Source: Chaetorhynchus papuensis
Taxonomy: Eukaryota; Chordata; Aves; Passeriformes; Rhipiduridae
Assembly (NCBI GenBank): GCA_013396525.1
Contig: VWYX01000743.1
Coordinates: 245,917 to 309,916 of the forward strand
Length of the DNA stretch: 64,000 nt
Direction: 5' to 3'
Within the stretch, counting starts at the first letter, position 1. Each line of letters opens with the position of its first letter. Made by a program: the position numbers and the translations under genes. This document shows positions 50,546 through 63,124 of this stretch, in pieces. The notes below the pieces were generated by a model. That model had not been told where the DNA came from. It did no database searches and saw nothing but the letters and a program-made list of their open reading frames with translations.

Positions 50546-53500
50546 TTTTATAATTTGATTGTCAATTACATATTTTTTTTGTTTCACATATTTTTGCTTC
50601 AGTTAATGGCCATTATCACTTTGATTCCTCACAAAGATTATTGGAAGCATTGTTACCCAGAACTAGACCACAGTGATTCTTTCTTTTTTTAATTTTTTTT
50701 AATTTTTAAAGGGACACCATAATCTAACCATACTCTAAACCATGAAACAGAAGTTATAAGACCTTTGACTTTGGCTTGGCAGAGAGGGGAAAAAAACCAA
50801 GCCAAGGTACAGTGGTATTTCCATTGTGAAATCCACTGTCCCAAATTGGCTCCAGTTTTTAAACCACAAAGCAAGATTTCAAGACAATGTGCTATGCTTT
50901 GCTGTTTTCTGATTAATATGTTCTCCTTTCAAAGAGAGAGACTTAAAAAAAAAAAAACCAACATTTTTTTAGTTATTAGTTTTTTTGTGCCAGCCATTGT
51001 ATATGTCTTTATGAAATCTATGGTTTAAAAGAAAATAAAAGCTACATTACTATAATCATAGATGCCTGAAAAATTCAATCATAATATAATTACAATAATA
51101 AAAGCACTTTCAGATTAGATAAGATACAACTGGTAGGGTAATCATTGCTTCTTGAAAAACAAGGGTATTTTTCTCCATTTCACATAAGTAACACGGTTTG
51201 GTACTAGCTATCTTTATTCAACTCACAGGATAAAAATTAATTCTGTTTAGCATAATTGACAGGCATCCTAAGGAAAGAAAGAAGAGCAGTGAGGTTTGTT
51301 TTTGGTCAAACTGATTTGCTTATGGGATTATAAACACATTTCAACTGTGCTCCCTTTTTATGCTGTAAATTGGGTAGACTTTCCCTCGCATTTTCCTCCT
51401 GAGTTAAATAACAGAATTTTTTTTTGACTGAAGTATGATGAAAAATAAGAATTTTCATTTTGGCAAAATATGAGTGAAAAAGAGTTACTGTGAAATTTTA
51501 ACAATATCCAGAATTGGCCACAATTCTACTGCACAAGATCTTTTAAATGAGATGAAATGCTGTGCCTAAAGGAATTCTGTTTGCTAAAGATGTGAAAGTG
51601 AAGATATTTGGTACAAAAACTTATAGGAGGGGGCCATGAGCATTAGCACAGTACCTACATGTTAGAGAGATGAACCAGTATCTTACTGTGTTATGATATA
51701 CTGAAATACAGAATAAGCAATTCCTTGGCCTTCAGAATTAATGAAGACTTGTAATTTAACAAACAGTATATTCTTTCTATGTTTTAGTTCCCATCTGCAT
51801 TCTTTGATGACTAGAAAAAGGTGTACTATCTGAAGACTGTTTTACTGAAGGCGTTATTAGGATCCTCCTCTTCTTGTAGGCTTGTTGTCACAAAATTAAT
51901 CGGAAAGTGCTAGTTTTTGATTTTAAACTTGATTTGAAAATAAAGGGTTCAAACTTTGTTGGTTGAACGTTGAACCAGAACCAGAGAGCGGAGCTGCTAT
52001 AGCCTCCTTCATTTTATATGCACTCTTGCAAGGGGTGTACTAAGAAAGTGACAGAAGACAGCAAAAGTCTTTGGCAGGTGAGGGTGCTCAGAAAGACAGT
52101 TCTAAAGAGCTCATCAAGAATAAGAAGATAGCTACAAGTATTGTGAGTATTTCATTTGCTAGAAATTGTCATGAGAATTGTGGAGGCATTTGAAGGAGGA
52201 TATGAGGTTCACAGGTGTTAGTAGGACAATTTTAGCTTGAATAGAGGCACAAACAAAATGAAGGAGATAATGGTTGTGAGATAAAATGACTTATCATCAA
52301 ATATAAGACAAACCTGTACACCTCCAGGTAAACCTTAAAGTTGGGCTATTTTAATTATTTTTCAATTCACATTGAATGTAATATGAGAAACAAGTACTGC
52401 TGCTAAAAATTTATTTGCTTCTGTTTTTAAATTAATAACGATTATTGTTCTCAGATGGGTCACTTTTTCTTTCAAAAAGTTCAATTACAAAGGAGTCATT
52501 TGGATGATTCCAGCGTGAAATATAAAAACACACAGGTTTTTCTGAAAAAGTACTTTGCTTTCAGCTATCACATATCTGCAGCAGATACCCCAAATGCCTT
52601 CTATATTTGCATTACAAACTACTTCAGAAAAAGCACAGGGAACTTAAAGCATGGACAGCATTTCCTGCATTGTTTGACACCTAACCTTAAAATACGAGAT
52701 GCCTTGATGACATGATGCTGAAAAAAACTTCAGCATTTATGTCTCCTAATGGTCCACAAATACTTCAGTGAGTGATCACAGCATCAGACACAGGGAGAAA
52801 CAGAGTTTAACGAGAGTACGGATAAGACCAAGAACAAAAATTAAGAATGTGCATAAGAAAAAAAATTAAGAGTAAGAATAAACATAAGAACAAGAAAGAA
52901 GGTAATACCTTTTTTCACCATTTTTCACCTTTTGTGAAAAGCTGAGAATTAATCAGAAGCCCGTATTTCTGTTTAAAGTTCTGAAGAGTCTTTGATCAAT
53001 TAAATTAAATTAAGAGACAGAAGAACTGCTGATAAATTATAAACATTATTTTGTCTGGCTACTCTGTAAGTAGACTATTTCCAAGGAAAGGCTTAGCTGA
53101 GCTCTTTCGTGTAATGTGTGTGTATACAGTTTTCTCTGTAGGGAAGGCATATGGCAATAGATGATTTTGTTCTAATCACAATACTTTCTCTTCATTCCCA
53201 CTTGCAGTTTTTCCTTGATGCCTTAATGTTTTCAAATCTTTCAGTTTCCAGTAGTAGAACGGATGGATTCCAGACAAGTCACACAGCTGCAGATAGAGAC
53301 TGCTATGCTGCATTTTCATGGTCCACAGTAGTTTTATCAGTCACTTCTCTAGAAAAAGAATCAATCCCTCCATACGAGAAGCACTTTATTTTAAAGTAGA
53401 GCTTTAAAAAATAAATTAAAAAAGCCCTTCACAACCTCAAAACATATGAATCTCTTACTGCTAGCTGGGGGGAGGAGGGAAAACTCATTTCAGAAATTGT

Positions 53501-54770
53501 TTGCTAAGAGGCGTGAATTCAGAAACAGCCAGGTCTGGTAACTCACGTGTGTTTTTCACTCAATAAAATATTTTGACATTTTTGTGGCTTAAATGAGAGC
53601 TGCTGAGAGCTGTTCACAGGCAATTCAAACTCCAGTGAACAAGTCATTGTAGGAGGCATGAATTCATACCAGTATCTTCCCCTGTCAATTACCCTGCCAG
53701 GCCGTTTTTCAGTTCACTCCGTGGGTGCCAAGACATAAAGAAGAGCACAGCCAGGATTTTCTACCCCTGAACAGCTCTCCAGAATCTCCTGATCCTGGCA
53801 AACAGTGGATAGAGTCAATCACAGTCTGTCTTCCTTCCCTCCTACTCCTTGCAGCCAAAGACCAATGCTTGAGCACTGCAAGGTGGGACACAGACATGCC
53901 TTCAACTCACCTTCCAGTGCTGAGCTAATGTTATTTCGCCAGCTACAAATAACACAGAGAGAGTGTTACATACAAAGGGAAAATTGCAATTTGGATTGAT
54001 ACAGATATCTGCAATCCATACGCCATTCTCTACCAAGGTCTGCCAAGGTGCCCAAATTCCTCCTCTTGTTTTGAGAATCCCAGCATTGACCTTTTCCACT
54101 GCTCTCACATTTATGTAAAACAAGAAAAGCAGAGGTGGGAAAAAGAGGTGACACTAAGAGATAATGTTGTGTAAATAAGAATGATCTAGAGTGGTTTTTC
54201 AAAAAACTCGCCACCAAACAAACAACCAAAGCAAACAAACAACTAAAAAACACTCCCAAACTGAAACAAAACAGGTGGGAAGAGAAATGGAATAGCTTCC
54301 AGGAAAGGGGGAATAAAGGTAAAATATGCACAAGGAAGACTGCACTCAGAAAACATGAAAGAAAATGGGAAATACTATAGTTTTGGGTGGGGTGGAAGAA
54401 AGGGAGCAGAAAAATGATGGAAAATGACAGAGAAAGAGAAGAGGAGAAAAGGAGAAAAGGACTAGAAAAGACACAGTAGGGCAAAAATTGTCTGGATGAA
54501 GAGAATGAAATGGCAGGTAAGCAAATGTTGAAAGCAAAAGGGGCAGCAAAAGTAATTAACCTTGGAGTGGACTAAATTTAATTTTATCTTCTTGTTTTAA
54601 CTCCAGGTTTTAACTATTCTTTGGTACTGTTTATAAATATATATGGGGTAAAAGGAACCTTACAGGTTACCCCTACCTTATTAAGAGATAGAAGATACAC
54701 AGAAAAGGAACGAAGCGAAGGATGCAAACAAAAACAATTTTGAGAGGAGAGATGTTTTCCAAGATTTTTT

Positions 54771-54807
54771 ATTATTATTATTACTACTACGACTATTATT
54801 ATTATTA
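54771..54807. repeat. (ATT)n microsatellite
   Basis: Trinucleotide ATT run interrupted by ACTACTACG. It abuts a string resembling the inverted CR1 3' terminus (acagaatcacagaattacca at 54806-54825), so it may have grown from a CR1 tail. Confidence 0.9.
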
Positions 54808-54831
54808 CAGAATCACAGAATTACCAGGTTA
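54806..54831 (-). repeat. Possible micro-CR1 3' tip
   Basis: About 25 bases (acagaatcacagaattacca then ggtt) match the inverted CR1 3' terminus commonly seen in birds. Similarity stops at once at 'atttagtgag'. The match is short, but its position next to a tail-like microsatellite supports it. Confidence 0.4.
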
Positions 54832-55074
54832 TTTAGTGAGAAGTAAATTAAAAGACTGAGGCATTAATTTACAGCTATAATAGGTTGTTGCTGATAAAAA
54901 ATGAGGTTTACCGGCAGGATTTTAGAGAGTAGAAGGCTTTTTGACAGAATGACTAAGGAGACAAATAATAGTAAGAGAGTAAAAGTTTCATGTGAAGATG
55001 GATAAGCACCATGCCTCAGAGCTGTGTGTGAAAACAAAAAAACAAATGAGAGGGTGGAAGGAGTAATATGCTGA

Positions 55075-55690
55075 GTGAACTCGAATCAGGAAAGGGGATG
55101 GCTAATGCCCAGTGCTTCTGTATACAAGCACTGGGAGAGGAGTGGCTGGAGATCAGCCCTGCAGAACAGGATCTGGGAATGCTGGTTGGCAGCAGGATCA
55201 CTGTGAGCCAGCAGTGTGCCTTGGCAGCCAAGAGGGCAAACTGCATCCTGGGGGGCATCAAACACAGCACAGCCAGGCAGTCAGAGAGAAGATTATGCTG
55301 CTGTATTCAGCACTGGTGTGGCTGGAACTGAGTGTTGTGTCTGTGCTGGGTCACTCCGTTTGAGAAGGACGTGCTGGTCCTTGACTGTGTCCAGAGGAGG
55401 GCACCAAAGCTGAGGAAAGGGCTGGAGAGTGTGTCCTGTAGGGAGTGGCTGAGGACCCTGGACTGGTGTCATTTGCAGAAACGGATTGCTCTCCAGAGAT
55501 TCCTGAGGAAGGGGAGTGGAGGGGGAGGTACTGAGATCTCTCTAGGATTCAGTGTTAGTAGACATGTGGAAATGGTTCTAAGTTGCATCAGGGGAGGTTC
55601 AGACTTGACAATAGGAAACAATTTTTTGCTAAGAGGGTGATCAAACACTGAACAGGCTTCCTAGAATGGGGTTTCATCCTCTATTGTGCT
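55075..55690 (+). mobile_element. CR1 LINE, left part (interrupted by an LTR)
   Basis: The C-terminal CR1 ORF2 region on the plus strand. Translation shows EEWLEISPAEQDLGMLVGS and VSQQCALAAKRANCILGGIK (55130-55260), then in other frames the 'cagaggagggcaccaaagct' and 'ttcctgaggaagggg' region, and 'ggggaggttcagacttgac' near 55592. The element stops at 55690, where an LTR begins, and resumes at 56236. Frameshifts are present. The left edge near 55075 is approximate. Confidence 0.9.
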
Positions 55691-56235
55691 TGTCTTGGCT
55701 GGGACAGTGTTAATTTTCTCCATAGCAGCTATTACAGGCCTCTGTTTTGGATTTGTGCTGGAAACAGGATTGGTGACACAGGGATGTTTTTGTTACTGCT
55801 GAGCCAGGCTTACACAGAGCCAAGGCCTTTGCTGCTCCTCACCCACCCCACCAGCGAGGAGGCTGGGGGTGCACAAGGAGCTGGGAGGGGACACAGCTGG
55901 GACAGCTGACCACAAATGACCCAAGGGATATCCTACATCCTATGATATCATGCTCAGCACATAAAGTGGGGAGAAGAAGGAGGATGGGTGAGTCATCCAG
56001 AGTGAGGGCCCACTCTCCTGGAGATGGCTGAACACCTGCCTGCGATGGCATGTGGTGTATGAATTCCTTGCTTTGCTTTGATTGCATGTGTGGGTTTTGC
56101 TTTACCTATTAAACTGTCTTTATCTCAACCCATGAGTTTTCTCATTTTTACTTTTCTGAATCTGTACCCCATCCTATGGTGGGAGAGTGAGTGTGTTTGG
56201 AGTGCTTAGTTGCTGGATGGTGTTAAACCACAACA
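55691..56235 (+). mobile_element. Solo LTR, ERVL-like, inserted in a CR1
   Basis: Starts TGTCTTGGCTGGGACAGTGTTAA and ends TTAAACCACAACA (TG...CA). Internal landmarks 'ggaggggacacagctgggac', 'agctgaccacaaatgaccc', 'gatatcatgctcagcacata' and 'aaactgtctttatctcaacc' match an abundant bird solo-LTR type. Sense is plus: a weak TATA-like cacataaag near 55959 and an ATTAAA at 56108-56113. Flanks gtgct and accaa give no duplication. The 545-base length is typical of this family. No coding retroviral sequence is attached. Confidence 0.9.
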
Positions 56236-56345
56236 ACCAAGACTGTCAGTTTTAATATTTTCTCAGCCTGGAATTGTTCAGGCAGTTGGACTAGAGGATC
56301 ACTGTAAATACCATCAAACTAAAATGATTCTCTTCTATTTTGTTG
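56236..56345 (+). mobile_element. CR1 LINE, right part and 3' terminus
   Basis: Resumes with 'accaagactgtcagttttaa', then 'caggcagttggactagagga' and 'tcactgtaaataccatc', ending 'aaaatgattctcttctatttt'. This aligns with the 50-kb copy ('ccaaggctgtcagtgtttaa', 'caggcagttggactggacga'), showing that it is the 3' end of the same CR1 whose left part ends at 55690. Confidence 0.9.
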
Positions 56346-57170
56346 CCCATGAGATGGCATTTGACACCCACTCTTTCCTCCCACAGATTTATCTCATTTG
56401 TTAGCAAGTACCTTGTCCTTAAAATGAACTCAAGCTCATTCATTCCTATTTATACGATTTAGGTTTAATTTGATTTTGAAAATAACATTTTTATTCAGTT
56501 CAGGCAAAATAAGCAGGACTCTAAATTAAACGGTATTCGAATAATAGCAAAAAATTATTTCGTTTCCTAACTATTGTTGCCATTTTTTCTGGAAATTATT
56601 GACTAGGATTCTATAGCCAGGAGGAAGAAAAAAATTAGAGTATAGAAGAATTTTGTCATCACATCAGGATCAGAGATAATGAAATTTTTTAAAAATAGGC
56701 CATGTTAAGAAAATAGCATTTTTCTTCCATTGAAAGAGAATAAAAAGCATAAGATAAAAGAAAAATCTCTACTACTTTAATTAAAATATATGTATATCAG
56801 AAATTAAATCCCGTAGCTGAAGAGTCAAATGTATAAGAAAATTTCTTTACATTATGCTTTTCCCAAACAAACTGTCTTGGATACAGTGTCAGAGTAGAAA
56901 TCTCTCAACAGGACATCAAAACAGGCACATTTTTTAAAGTAACTAGACGCTTTGGCCTGATAAGGCTAGTGAGGTTTCACACACCAAAAGTTAGCAGAAA
57001 ACTGTCTTCCTAATAATGATGGTGTGATTAAGAGACAATAAGAAGCATTTTTCGCCCTCCTACCATTCCTCAGGACGCAGCTGAGTGAGGATTTTTACGG
57101 ACATTAAAGAACAAAGTAAAAAAAACTTGGTTTTGCTCACTAACTTTGTGCTGTTTCAAAACTTGAGGGA

Positions 57171-57199
57171 TAAAAAGGTTTCAAAAGAAAACCTTTTTA
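57171..57199. repeat. 11-bp inverted repeat
   Basis: Perfect arms taaaaaggttt (57171-57181) and aaacctttttа-type complement (57189-57199) around a 7-base loop. It is followed shortly by a second inverted repeat, aatgttcac ... gtgaacatt, at about 57208-57238. Both could be chance in AT-rich DNA. Confidence 0.6.
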
Positions 57200-59778
57200 C
57201 CTTCTTAAATGTTCACAAGTGTTCAAAAAGTGAACATTAGTGTCCTTTAGGCTAATCTGGTTTAGGAATCAATGTCCAGCATGAAGATTACATATTTACT
57301 ATGGACTGATAGATTTCCTACTTGAATTCCTAGAGGCTTGTTTGAAAGGCTTCACTGCAGACTGCAATGTAATTACATGCTATTCGTAATGTAGTTTAAT
57401 GCAATAATGCAATTCTTAAACTAGCCTTGTTTAAGAAGCAGAGAAAATTGTTAAGGGCTGCAAGATTCTTTCATTTTGGAATCATCCTTTCTGTAGCCAT
57501 GTTAGTCTTCTGTGCAGACAAGTGAATTTGAAAGAGGTAATTTCAGTACTTTGAATAAAGCATGTCTTCTATTGCCATTATGTGCATTTAAAAAGTCATA
57601 CAAGAGAAGAGAAGAATAAAAGTGCAGAACTCAATTTAAAACTCTCTTGCCACTGTGTTGAAACTTGCTGAAGATGGATTGGTCATGATTAAAGGTGAAA
57701 CAGTCTTTATCCCTACCAATTAATCATGTATTTATTATAAATTAATCCTTATTTAATGAGGTCTGAGTCATTAGAATCAAGTTTGCACAGATACAGAGAG
57801 ATAGACAGATACCTATAATTGGTGCTACAAACCCCAACTTTCATGTGTGAAATGAAGGTCAGAGCTAGAGACAGACACAGTTTTATCACTAAAGAGATGC
57901 CAGACTCTTTATTGATATACTGCCCAGGGTATTGATGTGATAGTTTCATAGTTAAGGCTCTTGGAGTGGTTGATAAAAATGTAAATGATTGCTTTTCTTG
58001 CTTGGAGAGAGTGACACACTCTATGCACCATAAAGACTAACTTCAGGCGGAACAGAAAGTATTCTCTGCTGCGTCACTCAGTACTCTGCCTCCTGGAGAC
58101 AATAACTTCTCACTGGGACAGGCAGAGCATTCTGTCCCATGGTCAATCACAGTCAAGAGGAAAAATTAAATAAATAGGAAGCTAGAGGGGAAGCGACCTC
58201 TTCCTTTGAGTGTTTAGAATAACTTCTCTACAAAACATATTTTGCCTACAGCAACACAGAGGAAGACATGCTCCAGATTCAGAAAACTACCCACGCTGTT
58301 GTGTAATTCTCTGTACACAGCCCTCAATGAACTTAGTCAAAACTATACATTTGTTTTCAGGTGCTGCCAAGAGCAGGAGTTTTAGAGCTTCTGTGAGACA
58401 GAGACAAATTAGTCATACATTTCTCTGGCCCATGTACTGAGATTAGTCGTGGAGGTGTTTTGTCCGTTTTCACCCAGGGATCTTTTCAAGCACTCATTAT
58501 CTCTGCTGATGTGATGGAGAGAAAGAAGATGACTAGGTTCTTGGTTTTGTGACACAAGTTGTATTTTAGGAAGACCAGGGGTTGTGGGGTGGTCTGTCAT
58601 GGTTTGGCTGATCTTTAAGCGCCAAAGGAAAAAAGAGAAAGAAATAGAAAGGACTAATTCCTATATTCAGAAACTACACTGTAGATGGGATTCCCTGTCT
58701 GTTCCAGGTGGGTCATCTGAAGAAGCTAGGAAAGAACATTTGTCTTAAGACCTGAACAGAAATAAGACTGAGGTTAATTGTTCAATTTTTTTTTTCTTTC
58801 CCCAGGGACATTACAAATCCCTCAAGACTTACAGGCATCAGCTAGAAAAAGTTCCAAACTTGAACTGCTCAAGGATCTTGAAAACAGATAATGTCGTTTT
58901 AATTTACATAAAGAATCTGCTCATGATAACCAAAAATAAAGCTGAAAAGTAGAAGCTGCCCACTTGAGTCACAGATGGAAACCTGAACCAGTGGAACTGC
59001 TGATAGATACATTTCCTTTGTTATTTTCATGGATGGGAAAAAAAAAGGCATCCTTCCCACTATTCTTACACTTCCAAAAGCAGTAAGAAAAAAGAAACAA
59101 ATTACCTTTAATTCAGCTCCCCAGAAGAATTCATTTCCTTCATCTAGTCTGCTTTTGACACAGATATAATTGGTGACTCTGGAGAAATCAGAACACTAGA
59201 TATACATATGATCAGCCTATTCATGGCTATCTAACTGAGCAATTGACTAAATGCCATGTGAAAGAAAAGCTGTGAGGAATATGCAAGTGTCAGTTTTGTG
59301 TTATTTTTTTCACATAATTGCTTTTATTTTTTGTACCTGACCCCCAAGCACACAACTTAAACCAGAAAGAAATTGGAATACACCATTTCACCATGAAATA
59401 AAAGCTACTTGTACAGCACTTCAATTATTGACACCAAGAAAATGCATGAACTAGTGAGGAAAAAACCACTAATTAATTTCCTTCACTCCTACTGCAGCAG
59501 TTTTGGTATGTTAAAGTATTATAAGTTTAAAAGCAGAAGTTTTGGTATTTTATTTTTTTAAAATTTCTTTCTTCCTCCCACCATGGTAAAGCGATAAGGA
59601 AATTAAGGGAGTATATAACTGTGTACACATTTCCTATCTCATTTAAATTCAACTGTCAAAATATCAAAAAGGTTTTGAAGAGAAGTTTTGTAACCATCAT
59701 TCAAACGTCTTACAACTGCCAAATTTAAATGGTGCCACTATTCTAAATGATACATATAGGCCCAAAGTAGTTTTTATG

Positions 59779-59809
59779 CAGCTGTTTCAATTCAGCTGTT
59801 GTCATTGTT
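59779..59809. promoter_or_regulatory. Paired CAGCTG E-boxes with SOX-like site
   Basis: CAGCTG occurs at 59779-59784 and 59793-59798, each followed by TT, spaced 14 bases start to start, with CATTGTT at 59803-59809. Such clusters are common in developmental enhancers, but each motif is short and no conservation test was possible. Confidence 0.25.
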
Positions 59810-62800
59810 AAGGAAAGAGGAAACCATCTTGGCTAACAAAGCCAAGTATTAAATATACCAAAAAACCAGTTTGCTGTAAGTAATGTCAAAAATTGATCAG
59901 AGTGGCATTCAAATGGCTCATCGAGTAGTAAATTTGGCAAAAATGAAAAAAAGTATGTTACTTTGAAATACAGACTTGAAAGAAGTTTGGCATAACCATG
60001 TAAAAGATCTACAAATCAACTCTAGGTATTAAGAAATACTTTATCTAGCTAAGGCCCAATATTTTTACATGATATTTTGCTAAAAAAATAATAAAAAAAG
60101 CATAAACAAGAACAATCTATGTCTTGCCTTTCTTCTGTCTGAAAGATACTCACAATTTGGTAAAACTTGTTGTCATGATGAACCTTTAGGCCCTGTCTGG
60201 CCTAAACAGACACTTTTGTACTTGCAAGTAGGGTGTTGTGTCACTTCTGAAACATGGTGTTAAGAGTTTGTCTTTAACTGCCTACTCTGACACAGCAGCA
60301 AAACCAGAAAAAGTAGCATAATCTTTCAAAGACAAAAGAGTACAACATGATTATTTATAGCAGAATAAATCAAGTCACTACTTATCTGTCTTGAGTATTT
60401 TACCTCATCTCACTCCCAAGTTTCAATTTCCCTCATAGTATTTTAGTTTTCTAAGGCTTTCCCTTTTGTTCATGAGTTTCAGTTTGAGACAGAGGGTCCT
60501 TTAATGACTCAATTACAGAACCTAAGCCATAGGTACTTCAGACAATACACTTCAGGAGAGAAGTGCCAGAATTAAAACTTAGTCATCACCAAAACTGGGG
60601 GTGATTTACACATCTGACTTGGCAACTCAGAGGAATGATGCAGTTCTGGAACAGCATCTGTCAGTTTTCATAACAAATTGCTTTTCAATAATGATAATAA
60701 TGAAAGATCAAAGAAATCTGAGTATATATTTCTATGGTAAGTTTATATGGGATACATATATTTATACATACATATGCAGTATAAATTCCTCTCGTATCTT
60801 CAGGTATAACTTATTTTATAGGAACAATTACTTTTTCCCTTCCCCAAGTCTTTACTTGCTTTCTCAAGAAGTTATATTTGGGTTGCATTCTTCTTATATA
60901 ACAGGAAACAAACAATTATGGATACCCAATTACTATTTTAGGCACTGAAATCTTAACAAGGAGTCTGGTTCTGTTGGACTCTCCCTTAAGTCTCACTGCA
61001 GGGATTGCTGCTGTGAGATTAATGCAGACAAGATTTCACTGTCACTGATAACAGAGAGACAACAGAAGAGCCAGGGGCACATACAGAATCTGTCTGAGAT
61101 GGACCTAGACAATTCAGATCTGAGTCACAGTGTTATTTGCTCTCTATGCACTGAATCGTAAAAATGATGTGTGTGCTTACAAAGAAACTTAAAGCTCTCT
61201 GAGAGGCCAAAACCAAATTCAGCAGTGTTGCAAAAATGGGAGTAATGTGATATTCTGATAGATTTGGAGGTAGAAAATGTAAGGGGTCAAAATGACCCTC
61301 AGGTTAGTTAAGACCATCTAACAAACTGAAGGAAGCTTAGAAAGCATGCAATATACAATTGCTGCAGAAGCATGCAGTTCACACAAAGGCTAATCTTCTG
61401 GTATACTCTATCTCTTCTAGAAAGCATAGTGGAAAGGAAATTGTTTGCAAAGTGGCAGCTGATTTGGCAGATTTGGTTCCTGTGTTACCCTGTCTTCAGA
61501 TGAATAGAGTGGGGCTGGGAGTGCCTGGCAGAGCCTCTCCATCCCTTCTGTCATGCAGCATTGTTCAAAATCATTGTCAGTACTGCCTTTTCATAACCTG
61601 GGCTTTTCCATGCTGTGAAAAATGTAAAGAATGTTCTGCATTCCTGATTCATTCTTCTCAATCCTTGACCTTAATGAGTGCAGAAGCAGAAGGATCCTTA
61701 CTGTGCTATAGACTCCATTCACCATCCTTGGGGTAATGAGATATAATGCAATTTCTCAGCTGCAGATTGCTTGCAAAGTGCCCCATGAAGCCTCTGAATG
61801 TTTGATTACCAGGGGAGTAGAGCTGTCTTCTCCCCCCCATTTATTTTTGGTATCACACACCCTCCAACTGCACAAGATAAATTCCTGTAACACTGTATAC
61901 AGGAAAGCATTGTCTTTCTTTATTTACTTAGGAGATTTCTTATAGCAGAAGTGCTGAAATATTTGATTTCTAAGATGCATGAAGATAAGGAAGGAACAAA
62001 CAAGTATTCAAAAAAGGACTAAACTGAAGTTCAGTCCTACTGCAGAACAAATATTTTATTGTCTATGGAAAAAGACCCAAAAACAAACCAACCCAAAAAA
62101 CACAACAAAAACCAGGATATGCTTTCATTCCCACATTTCTCATTAAAGAGAAGGGAGGTGGCAGTTTCCACTCTGTTGGCTGAGACCAAAGCACTGTCGG
62201 GCTGATGAAGGGCTGGGGAGTCCAGCTATGTGGAAGTGGCTCATATGACCCAGTCACAGTGTCTGTCATACCAGCCTGCATCTCCTTGAGTTGTTCTGGT
62301 ACCTACCAAGGTAACTCCATCCCCAGCTTCCACTTAGACATTTAGAAAGGACAGAAGCCACCTCATCTGCAGCCCCCACCTCCCGAAGCTGTGTAATATC
62401 TCATATTGTTATTGTTTCTAGGGAAATGGATACTTGATTTCTACATCATGACCCAGTACCATAGAAAACTGGGAACAGAGAAACAGAAAGAAACTCATAA
62501 TATCAGACCCAGACTGCTGTGAGAAAAACACACAAGAAATTCACTTGCAACAGTGCTCTTCCTGCAGAAACAGTGTGCAGCATAGAAGAAGCAGAAGTCA
62601 GCAGAGCGTCCCTTCATCACAGGGATGAAGAAACTGATTCTTAAGTGTACTAAACATCCATAATTCCCGTCGATATCAGTATATATAAAACATCAGAAAC
62701 CAAGTAAGATTTGAAGGCAGTTCAGCTCTTTTCAGGATTACACAGGTATAATGAGAAAGTTAATTCTTGTATCAAAATTCCAGAAAAAATTCTTAAAGAA

Positions 62801-63114
62801 TAAGGGGTGGACATTCTTCCAAAGATGTCAAGAGAAACCCTAATGATTGCCCTGCATCCCTGCCTGTTTTTGTGTTTCCATCTTTAGCCAGGTTTGAGCA
62901 GCTTTTATCAGAGAAAAGACTATTTCAAAAGAGCACTGGAGGTAACACAACGTGCTGCAAAGTAATATAATTGAAGGAAAGGGATAACTAATTTTCATAT
63001 ATACTGATTTTCTTCTTCACTCTATAAGACATGACACAAAAAAAAAAATCAATAACCACTTAATTTATCATAAGCCAAGCAACAGCCGTATTAAGTCCTC
63101 CACTGAATGAAGTC

Positions 63115-63124
63115 CTGTCAATCA
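63115..63124 (-). promoter_or_regulatory. PBX/MEIS-type decamer
   Basis: CTGTCAATCA is the exact complement of TGATTGACAG, the composite PBX-PREP/MEIS site. An inverted GATA site, cttatct, lies a few bases downstream (about 63132). Motif match only. Confidence 0.3.

Larger units (their letters stand above)
50546..55074. other. Unique noncoding sequence
   Basis: No gene recognised. It has A-run and T-run low complexity (near 50575, 50690, 50945, 51420), a degenerate taagaa-rich purine tract at 52830-52905, a purine-rich zone at 54260-54480 that yields spurious serine/phenylalanine/leucine-rich minus-strand frames up to 172 codons, and an ATT microsatellite at 54771-54807 joined to a CR1-like 3' tip. 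Confidence 0.55.

Noticed and set aside
52830..52905. Repeated taagaa/aagaa words that might be a tandem array
   Set aside because: Units are irregular in length and spacing; best seen as purine-rich low complexity.
53966..54549. Serine/phenylalanine/leucine-rich minus-strand frames up to 172 codons, resembling membrane segments
   Set aside because: They translate the complement of a purine-rich tract. The hydrophobic look comes from composition (TTT, CTT, TCT codons).
58596..58720. TGTCATGGTTTGGCTG start resembling another bird LTR terminus
   Set aside because: Following sequence shows no further LTR landmarks, poly(A) signal order or matching 3' end. Probably chance.
60601..60948. 115-codon plus-strand frame
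   Set aside because: Tyrosine/isoleucine-rich composition matches AT-rich noncoding DNA; no motifs.
61359..61736. 125-codon plus-strand frame with several cysteines
   Set aside because: No recognisable zinc-binding spacing repeated, no domain, no splice context. Length is within chance for 64 kb scanned in six frames.
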